Assembly: GCA_002914805.1 (NCBI GenBank)
Contig: JXTB01000126.1
Location: 815,372-879,371, forward strand
Direction of reading: 5' to 3'
Length of the DNA: 64,000 nucleotides
From: Parasponia andersonii
Lineage: Eukaryota > Streptophyta > Magnoliopsida > Rosales > Cannabaceae
In this document: in pieces, positions 56,240 to 64,000 of the stretch
How the letters are laid out: every line of letters begins with the position of its first letter
Numbering within the stretch: the first letter of the stretch is position 1
The notes under the pieces: generated by a model
Told to the model about the DNA's origin: nothing
Databases searched by the model: none
The model's input: the letters and a program-made list of their open reading frames with translations, nothing else
Program-made: the position numbers and the translations under genes

Positions 56240-57682
56240 ATGGATCAGACAGCTCATATAGCCATTCTTCCAAGTCCTGGGATTAGTCACCTAATACCAT
56301 TCGCGGAGTTAGCCAAGCGTCTTGCTCTTCACCACAACTTCCACGTTACATGCGTAATTCCTACCACTACCGATGATCGCTCCGACCTCACGAAAGCCAT
56401 CCTTGATTCACTTCCGGCCGCCATTGACTCCATCTATCTTCCTCCGGTCAACTTGGACGACCTTCCCAATTATGCCAAGCCTTCTGCCAAGCTCACCCTC
56501 ACTATAACTCGCTCTCTACCTTCTCTTCACCGTGTCTTAAACTCTTTATTATCTACTGATAATCGTTTGGTTGCTTTTCTAGCTGACCCGTTTGGTTTCG
56601 AAGCAATAGAAGTCGCCAAAGGATTAAACATTTCGCCCTATGTTTTCTTCCCTTTAAACGCTATGGTTTTGTCCGTGTTCTTCCACTTGCCAAAGTTAGA
56701 CGAGACCGTTTCGGTCCGGTTCATGAGACACCTACCCGACCCGATCAAACTACCTGGATGCGTACCGCTTCACGGCAAAGATCTGTTCGACACGATTCAA
56801 GACCGGGAAAGTGAGAACTACAAGTGGTTTTTGAACATCTCGAAAAGGCTGAGTCTGGCTGAGGGTATAATCGTCAATAGTTTTTTGGATCTGGAATCTG
56901 CAGCACTGAAAGCTTTGCAACAGACTGAAGAAGCCTCTGGCAGTACAAGTAAACCCCCTATCTATGCGGTTGGGCCCATCGTACAAACCGGTTTAAGTAC
57001 TCCAAAAGATGAATCAGAGTGTCTGAGTTGGTTGGGCAAGCAGCCATGTGGCTCTGTTCTATACGTTTCGTTTGGGAGCGTTGGGACCCTTTCTAGTGAT
57101 CAGCTGACTGAACTGGCATTTGGGTTGGAGATGAGCGGGCAAAGGTTCTTGTGGGTCGTGAGAAGACCAAATGATGAATCTGCGAACGCTGCGTACCTTG
57201 GTGAAGGGCAGAGCCAACTCGAGCCCCGTGATTTCTTACCAAATGGGTTTTTGGAGAGGACCAGAGATAAAGGTCTGGTTGTGCCATCTTGGGCCCCACA
57301 GACTCAGGTGCTGAGCCATGGCTCAACCGGTGGATTTCTCAGCCACTGCGGTTGGAGCTCGACCCTAGAGAGCGTTGCGAATGGGGTACCACTGATTGCT
57401 TGGCCACTTTACGCGGAGCAGAAAGCGAACGCGGTTATGCTTGTGGAGGGCCTGAAAGTGGCTTTGAGACCGAAATTGGAAGAAAATGGCGTCGTTCCAA
57501 GAGAGGAAATTGCCAAAGTTGTGAAGGTCCTGATGGATAAGGGTAGTGAAGAGGGTAAGAGAGTTAGAGACCATATGAAGGAACTTAAAGATGCAGCTGC
57601 CAAGGCACTAAGCAAGGATGGATCCTCCACAAGGGCACTCTCGGACTTGGCATTTACGTTGAAAAAGAGGGCCATCAATTAG
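56240..57682 (+). CDS. UDP-glycosyltransferase, UGT72B-like (copy 2)
   Basis: Intronless, 480 codons. Catalytic His17 is in PSPGISHLIPF and Asp116 in VAFLADPFGF. PSPG box Trp351-Gln394, 44 residues, with HCGWSS at 369-374, the same Asn-to-Ser change as copy 1, and YAEQ at its end. Differences from copy 1 cluster in the acceptor-facing half (for example TCVIPTTTDDRSD against TFLVLTTTRDLSD, SPYVFFPLNAMVLSV, QQTEEASGSTSKPPI) and are few in the donor half, so the two may differ in acceptor range while sharing UDP-glucose binding. Role as for copy 1: cytosolic glucosylation of small phenolics. The ATG is in CACCATGG context. An in-frame ATG upstream is absent; the overlapping small frame at 56101-56286 is not coding. 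Family is certain, substrate unknown. Confidence 0.96.
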   Translation: MDQTAHIAILPSPGISHLIPFAELAKRLALHHNFHVTCVIPTTTDDRSDLTKAILDSLPAAIDSIYLPPVNLDDLPNYAKPSAKLTLTITRSLPSLHRVLNSLLSTDNRLVAFLADPFGFEAIEVAKGLNISPYVFFPLNAMVLSVFFHLPKLDETVSVRFMRHLPDPIKLPGCVPLHGKDLFDTIQDRESENYKWFLNISKRLSLAEGIIVNSFLDLESAALKALQQTEEASGSTSKPPIYAVGPIVQTGLSTPKDESECLSWLGKQPCGSVLYVSFGSVGTLSSDQLTELAFGLEMSGQRFLWVVRRPNDESANAAYLGEGQSQLEPRDFLPNGFLERTRDKGLVVPSWAPQTQVLSHGSTGGFLSHCGWSSTLESVANGVPLIAWPLYAEQKANAVMLVEGLKVALRPKLEENGVVPREEIAKVVKVLMDKGSEEGKRVRDHMKELKDAAAKALSKDGSSTRALSDLAFTLKKRAIN

Positions 57683-58265
57683 ACTAATTCTCTTTCTTAA
57701 TTTTTCCTCTGTTATTTGCCTACCAGCCGTAATCTATATCGTTATATTAGTTTTATGAATGGAAAATTAAAATTTATTACGTATATTTTTTAATTATAAA
57801 ATATATTAGAGAAATAAAATTAATAATATATTTTTTTTATATATTTTATTATAACTATTAGATTATTATTTTTTTATATATTTTTTTATAATTATTAGAT
57901 TATTATTATTTTATATATTTTATTATAACTGTTAGATTATTATTAGAAGATAATTTAACGAATAAAAATTATATCTACATATTGATAAACAAAAATAAAT
58001 TGACAATCTTTATTTATATATATATATATTATACTCCTTTTTATTTAATTTGTTTTTGTGGCTACTTTTCTTTCGTAATGAATATTAATTGGCTCATGAG
58101 TTTTCATCTAAAAAATATAAGTATTACCTAGCACTACAATAATATATTTATTTGTTACTAATAGTATTATGGGGTACCAATAATGTCTAACACTATAATG
58201 ATGTGTTAATCTATGGACACAGTTGAAATGTAATTATAATTAGTCAGTAATAAACTGATATATTA
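57683..58265. other. 3' flank of UGT copy 2
   Basis: AT-rich. It contains a degenerate tandem array (57837-57950) of about 38-40-bp units based on TATATATTTTATTATAACTA + TTAGATTATTATT, three copies. No gene. Confidence 0.6.
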
Positions 58266-58660
58266 TATGGTATTGGGCACCATATAGTGTCCTATAGTAT
58301 TACTAGAATGATTCTAATTAATAAACTAATTCTCATTTAAGTTTTATTTGAACTATAATTATAATTGGCTAATAACAGATTAACACATCATGTGATATTA
58401 GGCACTATATAATGTCTCGTAACATTATTCAAAAATATTAGGTAAGTCAGAAGAAATAAACTTGAAAAATCTAAATATCGAGTGTAATAGAAAGTGTACA
58501 ACTGGACGATTCTAAATAAAAAATTGAATTAAGTTCCAATAAAATTATAATTAAAGATTAATTACTAAAGCACCATATAGCGTAGCATTATTCAAAAATA
58601 CTGGGAAAGTTAGAGGAGTAGGAAGAAACGGACTTTGAAAAATCTAAACGTGGAAAATAA
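58266..58660. repeat. Degenerate direct repeats
   Basis: The phrase GGCACTATATAATGTCTCGTAACATTATTCAAAAATATT..GAAAAATCTAAATAT (58402-58480) recurs as GCACCATATAGCGTAGCATTATTCAAAAATACT..GAAAAATCTAAACGT (58570-58650). An earlier partial version (GGCACCATATAGTGTCCTATAGTATTA) lies at 58277-58303. Likely remains of a dispersed repeat. Confidence 0.5.
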
Positions 58661-58724
58661 CAAAAAAGTGCACAAGACAAAAACAAATAAATGCACTAGT
58701 GCACATTGTTTTCTTCCTAAATTC

Positions 58725-59255
58725 ATACTTTTGAGCAGTGATCTTAGTGCCTAATTGACGTGGTCTGGCTCCAGTAATTAAAATATTGTAAAATCATATA
58801 ACGTTTTTTAATAATATATTTTGGGCGATCAGGACGTGACTTTGGAAATTAAGTTCTAATCAAGTGTCCAGTCTGAAAAACTTGCCCCAGACTTTGAACT
58901 CGTGACTTTAGCGCCAGTCTTTTTTACCAATTGAGCTACCGCACTTGGTCGTTGTAAACCAAGTAATTAAAACGTAAACGTACACTCTTTAATGACTGGT
59001 CCACTTTATTGGTGGGAAAGTATAATACCCTTTGTAATATTTATGCCGTGCTTAGTTTAAATTTTCGGGTGAGAAGAACTTTCCTAGTTTCACCAAATCA
59101 TGCATGAATTTCGATTGTTCTAATAGGATTTAAAGGCGAAGAACAGTGAGATGAAAAGAAGTTATTCAGATTTTTGGTCCAACAAGATAATAATTTACGT
59201 TTGAAGTAACGTCACATTACTTTCCAATTCAGGACCAGCTAAACCTATTATTTGC
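58725..59255 (+). promoter_or_regulatory. Orphan copy of the UGT copy 1 upstream region
   Basis: Matches 37960-38475 in order (see there) but no UGT coding sequence follows: the 1.2-2 kb beyond it has no GT1 motif. It retains the ACGT-core motif (AACGTCACATTACTT at 59207-59221). It is interrupted by a SINE. By orientation it would have served a gene starting near 60.2 kb on the plus strand. Confidence 0.55.
58784..58961 (-). mobile_element. tRNA-derived SINE
   Basis: 178 bp flanked by a perfect 11-bp direct repeat AGTAATTAAAA (58773-58783; 58962-58972). On the minus strand the head reads CAAGTGCGGTAGCTCAATTG then GTAAAA, with a pol III A box (TAGCTCAATTGG), and about 45 bp later a B-box-like GAGTTCAAAGTC. 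The rest is a unique body ending in an AT-rich tail at 58784. The anticodon arm region does not fold as a normal tRNA and there is no CCA-side acceptor pairing, so it is a SINE rather than a tRNA gene. Confidence 0.85.
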
Positions 59256-60011
59256 CTAAGACCCCAATTCAATAAGGTCCAAAATTTCCTTTCATTAATA
59301 TTATATACAGCCTGTTTTTTTTTTTAATATAAATGCATTAGATACACCTATTAAAGAAACGTGGATTTTGAAAACATCAAATAAAAAATTTAAAAAATAT
59401 CAAGAAGGGGAAGTTGAAACATTATACTAGGCATTTTTAAATTAAAAAATTTAAATAAAATCTTTCCTTTTACTTTCCAATAAAAATTAAATACTTTGAT
59501 TATGCTTTATCTTTTTATATTTTCATAATCAATTTTATCATGATATATTTCCTAATTAGTCTATCTTCAATTCATCTAAAAAATAGGAACAGCCGTATAT
59601 ATAGCTGTAGTTTTTACCGTTGAAATTTTAATGTTATTAATTATAAATTCAGCCGTATTGTTGAGTGTTGCTATTTATTGCAAATTTTATTTGACATTAA
59701 AATGTAAACTTTGGTGTTATAGTTTTACTTATAGATATAAATCTATTAATTTTTATTTTATAATACAAACTTTGAAGAAAGAAAAAAAAAAAAAAGATAA
59801 GAGTCATATTTAGTTTCAAATTCCATCTCTCTTGCCATTCCAAACTGTATAACCACAAATTTTTTTTTTTTTTTAAGAAATGATTTCATCACAAGTTGTT
59901 TTAGAAGTTATATTTTTCTTTCTTACTTTTTATTTCTTGTTGAGTTATTAATTAATATTGTTGTTTGAATTTTACAGTAGCATTTTTATTTTTTGCTATC
60001 ATCGTCTTATC
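59256..60011. other. AT-rich intergenic DNA
   Basis: No gene. Long T/A runs at 59311-59322, 59776-59796 and 59862-59876. Confidence 0.4.
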
Positions 60012-60201
60012 TATAGTTATTTTGGTCTTATACTTAAGAAATTAAAATAAACATGTCTAATAGAAAATATCCATATAGATATGAACAGAAATTAAAAGAA
60101 AAGAGGTATAGTTATTTTGGTCTTATACTTAAGAAATTAAAATAAACATGTCTAATAGAAAATATCCATATAGATATGAACAGAAATTAAAGGAAAAAAG
60201 G
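60012..60201. repeat. 95-bp tandem duplication, nearly identical
   Basis: TATAGTTATTTTGGTCTTAT through GAACAGAAATTAAAAGAAAA (60012-60106) is repeated at 60107-60201 with differences only at the far end, so the duplication is very recent (or an assembly artefact). Confidence 0.9.
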
Positions 60202-62105
60202 AAAAGAAAAAAATAAAAAATTTGATTAATTTGATTCAATCACAAAAATAAGCTCTTGAAAAGTTTCTTACAAATAGTATAAGGGAAGGGAGGTAAAGAA
60301 CTCAAATAAAATTTAAGAAACAACTAAAAGAAAAAAATCTTAACGAATTAGGGGATAATAAATTGGGGCTAAAAATCTAAAAAAAAAATGATATTGATGA
60401 AACACACAATAATAATATTAATGTTGAAAAAGAATGCTAAAAAATAAATTTTTATAAATTTTAAAAAATTAAAAACCCAATTTGGAGGACTTGCCTAAGG
60501 CCCAACAATGCTTGAGTGGGTCCTCAATAGCTAACAAAATGATCAAACATTAATTAATAATATACATGAGTCTTAGTCTTCCGATATTGACTTTGCAGTA
60601 CCAAAAAAACAAGGCGCAAAAAAAATAAAATAAAATAACGAAGAAGAAGAAGAAAGCAAACAAACAAACAAAGTGGAGGGAAAAATCTGCACGGCTGCAA
60701 CACATAAAAAGATAAAAGGAAAAGAGAGTTAATACTAATAACAATAATAAAAGAAGGTTGTTCAATGGGCACGAGCATATCTAATCCAATTTTTAATATT
60801 CTTTGGGGAGATTTGATTTCATATGATAATTTTAAAAAAAAAATCTCGAATTTCAATTTTTTTTTAAATCCCATATTTATTTAGAAAAATATTAGTTTTG
60901 AAAAGATATAATATAAGACTGGATGTTTCTATTACTTCAGCCCCATATGAGCTTTTCAATTTTTGGGACCTGGATTTTTTTTAAGAAGTCCAGTTTTTTT
61001 CAAATACTATAAACAATGGCCGAATTTTGAAATTTATTTGAAAAATGACTGTTTTCATATTAATAGGTCAAAGTATATTGATTTATTTCGTATAAAATTG
61101 ATTTATTTTTTAAAAAAAATCAACTGAAAAACAGCCATTTATTGAAATAAAATTATAAATTCTTGAATTGGTGTAACAGACGGCCATTTTTGATCTAGAA
61201 AAAATTCTTATAATACTCTTTTTTCTAGAGAAAATGACATTCTCGACTACTTTTTAAGAAATAATACCCAAATTACGATATTTAGAAATTAATTATTTTT
61301 CAATCCAACTTTTGGCGATCTATTTTTCTTCGAAATGCTTAACTAGAAGTGGGTTTCTCAAAATTAGTTTCTTTGATTACTGCGAGAAACCAAATTGGGT
61401 TCTCAATTTTTCGTAATTAAAATTGGTTTTTGGGATTCTGTTTATTAGTTTATCTAATAAATAGATTGTTTTTTTTTTATTTATTATCTTTGGTTTCTTT
61501 AGTTTCTACTAAAAACTAATTTGATTATTCAGTTTTTAGTAACCAAACTAGTTTCTCGGATTCTGATCATTTAGTTTCTTTAATAGGTAGATAGTTTCTT
61601 TTATTAGTAATTATTAATTTCTATAATTATTGCCAAAACTAATTTAGTTTTTCTATTTCTGGTAACTAAATTATTGGCTTCAATTACCTAGTTGGACATA
61701 AGAATCAACTATTAATATGTGCCAAAGAAATCTAATTAGTTTGTTGCAATAATCAAATAAATTAATTATGAAAAACCAACTTCTAGGTGAAGTATTTAGA
61801 AAAATATCACTTAAAGTTGTAAAGAAAAATAATTATTTTCTAGAGGTCATATCTTTCGTATTATTTTTGAAAAATAGGTATAGTGTCCAAAACCCTTTTT
61901 TTTTCCCCTTCAGCTCTCTCACCTGTCAATATTGTAGTTTTATAATACGAAAGTGGAACAACCAGTAGAAAGAAGTAGTTGGCTGGCATTTTAGTACTAA
62001 AAGAAGAAAGGGCATGGATGTCTCAATGAAGATAAGTTATGTAACATTTCCAAAAAAGAAAAGAAAAAGGCGAAACCCTACTGAATTTGGTTTTCTATTA
62101 AAAGG
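60202..62105. other. AT-rich intergenic DNA
   Basis: No supported gene. This is where a UGT gene would be expected if the orphan upstream block at 58.7-59.25 kb were intact; none of the GT1 motifs is present on either strand. 61350-61700 has a loose repetition of AACTAATTTAGTTTTT / GATAGTTTCTTT phrases. Confidence 0.45.
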
Positions 62106-62683
62106 TGTCACGACCCAAAACCATGGCTAATGGTAGAAGGAGAATTTCACAAAGATGAGAAATTCCTTGATTTATTTGAAAACGCCTAAAAAATTTGGTT
62201 TTATAAAATAGTCCATTTTGAATAAAATAAAATACTTGAAATTCTATCCCGTGAACATCTCCCACAGTTCGTACACACATTAAATATGGATCGAATAAAT
62301 AATTTAAAAGAACATAAATTAAAATATATGTTCAAGCATCATCATCATCCATGTCAAAAACTCAAATCCCAGAATGGCATGCACAAGTTCGCAGACAAGG
62401 ATAGAATGTAGTAATCTTGGTTCAATACTAAACAAAATCCAAACACCACAACAACACACTCTGAGCATTACCAAGATAACGAACTACAGTCAAGATGACC
62501 TTTTACTCCTCTTGATCTCCTAAGTCGCATTGGACACTACCTGAGGAAGGGAGGAAAGAGATTAGCATAAAATGCTCAGTAGGAAAAACAATTACCTCGG
62601 TTGAAAATATTTTAGTGATGAAGAATTCATGCATAGTTAGTTTAGTCCAAAACAGACATATATATATAATCCAAACCGGAAAT

Positions 62684-62737
<54 letters not shown>

Positions 62738-63639
62738 GTATAATCAAAACCATTTAATTCATATGCATATGACACAAATCAACCCATACCCATGAGCTCT
62801 AATCCTCTCATTTGTGGAAACTCAGGATAATGGTACTAAATATGCCTAACAGCCTGCCTGACACCTAAGCTCATGCCTGGAGAGAACACCCATGTGTCGC
62901 CTACCAAATCTGAAGAGGTAATCGAATTGCCTACGCCGGTCAAATGGGGAGGTAATCAGAAGTAACAAAATCTCGCGCGGGTTTACGGATTGTACACCGA
63001 TGATAGGGCACGTAGCGCCACACTGTAAACTCACGATACTAACACAGTGCTCATATATGATCCTATGACACGTGTAATACAGAACCGAAGTGTGAAAATA
63101 ATTATGCTCGGATTTTTCGATAAAATCAGCATACTAGGTTTTATAGAAAAATGGGCAGCATAACGGCCTTATTTTTAATATACCCAAAATAAGCTGCACT
63201 CAGAAAATTCTCAGCACAATACAATATGTATACATCATACAATTAACTTCCAACACAGATGTTTAAGAAAACTAAAAATCACATTTGTACTCATATATTG
63301 TAGAAAATAAATTTTATTCGAAAACGATATAAAAAAGAGGTAATTGAGTCCCTACTTCGCTCGAATAGTGATACCACGCTATCGAATCCTTAAGGTGTCA
63401 TTGACGATCGCCCGGAGGGTCGGGAACCAATTCCAAGCCCTCGATCGTTCTCTTGCGAAGAACCAACTTTTCAACAGAGCTTTAATTCCACAAATGGACT
63501 TCTTTACTGAATTCCTAGCACCCAAAATAGCTAGGTTAGATATATAACTTATCCAATTCGGGTCCGAGCCGGTGGCACGTAAATCGAAGTAAATCTCAAC
63601 CGTCCGATCTCGATTTCTATGCCGGTCACCAAACATAGG

Positions 63640-63679
<40 letters not shown>

Positions 63680-64000
63680 AACTTCCCCATTTTTTGAGTA
63701 CAATCCAAAAATGATAACAAAAACACCATCCAATAGCCAGATCAAAAAGTCAAACTTAAACTCAAAATATCAGAAAATGGCAACTTTCAATTCGGGCAAA
63801 ATAGGGGTGAGATATATATATATATATATCTTAAGCTTCCTCTCGACAAGACGAATCCAACGAGCCTGGTTTGAGATCGAACGGAGGTCGGAATCGTCGC
63901 CGACGGCCAAAAATCCGAAACGGCAACTTGAAGCTTTTCCGGCGATGCAAACGTCGGCGGTGACCGGGGACGGGCGGCGTGGCTTCCTAGTAGTACGATG
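62106..64000 (+). repeat. Best-preserved TGTCACGACCC-family repeat (runs off the window)
   Basis: Starts GTGTCACGACCCAAAACC. 62106-62640 is the reverse complement of 131-685. Further landmarks shared with 10452-12610: GTTTACGGATTGTACACC (62980), GAGTCCCTACTTCGCTCG (63346), CTAGCACCCAAAATAGCTAG (63516), CGATCTCGATTTCTATGCCG (63605), and a GC-rich end (63890-63980: CGTCGCCGACGG; GGCGGTGACCGGGGACGGGC). Two or three (AT)n runs are inside. The layout, one sharp terminus and repeated occurrence in both orientations, fits an LTR or a non-autonomous LTR element of at least 1.9 kb. No ORF has recognisable homology. Confidence 0.65.
62690..62732. repeat. (AT)n microsatellite
   Basis: A run of about 21 TA units within the 62-kb repeat. 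A similar run is at 63637-63677 and a shorter one at 63811-63829. Confidence 0.9.

Noticed and set aside
58890..58961. Possible tRNA gene (minus strand)
   Set aside because: A and B boxes are present but the arms do not pair as a tRNA, and the sequence continues into a SINE body bounded by an 11-bp target duplication.

Overview
This window looks like nuclear DNA of a eudicot plant. It is AT-rich and poor in genes. It carries LTR retrotransposons, MITEs, a TRIM and a tRNA-derived SINE of plant type, plus intronless family-1 UDP-glycosyltransferase genes of the UGT72B type (hydroquinone / phenol glucosyltransferase, 'arbutin synthase'-like). I cannot name the species from sequence alone. No rRNA gene, true tRNA gene, CRISPR array or bacterial feature was seen.

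Layout. 1-685: ends of a repeat family whose terminus is TGTCACGACCC. 1.9-2.3 kb: the first exon of a small minus-strand gene with a TATA box and a GGT-repeat leader; no second exon was found. 5.0-6.0 kb: wreck of a Ty1/copia element (LTR end, primer-binding site, gag). 6.2-12.6 kb: decayed repeats, the second related to the family seen at both window ends. 13.0-14.05 kb: a 5'-truncated, twice-frameshifted UGT72 pseudogene. 15.7-37.6 kb: an old Ty3/gypsy element (A, minus strand). It carries a hAT-type MITE in pol, and a younger Tat-type Ty3/gypsy element (B, minus strand, 26265 to about 37430, with an assembly gap) has inserted into its right terminal repeat. 39.4-40.9 kb: intact UGT copy 1. 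41.2-41.95 kb: a PIF/Harbinger-like MITE. 42.08-53.59 kb: a second Tat-type element (C, plus strand) of the same family as B, with a TTTTC target duplication and a 403-bp TRIM inserted in its integrase. 56.2-57.7 kb: intact UGT copy 2. 58.7-59.25 kb: a copy of the UGT copy 1 upstream region with no gene attached, split by a SINE. 62.1-64.0 kb: the best-preserved copy of the TGTCACGACCC repeat.

Function. The host content is a small UGT72B array: two full-length genes of 481 and 480 codons, one pseudogene and one orphan upstream region, pushed apart by retrotransposons. Both intact enzymes keep the catalytic His and Asp and a 44-residue PSPG box, but both read HCGWSS where the family normally has HCGWNS. 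The pseudogene keeps the Asn.

The most unusual system is inside elements B and C. Each has, antisense to gag-pol and next to the 3' LTR, a spliced gene with a recognisable domain order: an N-terminal region like the 'putative gypsy type transposon' (Transposase_28-like) domain, a Pro/Ser/Lys-rich linker, and a C-terminal coiled coil with a strongly conserved last segment. In B it has its own TATA box and a 5'-UTR intron ending at the ATG. Both copies are now broken.
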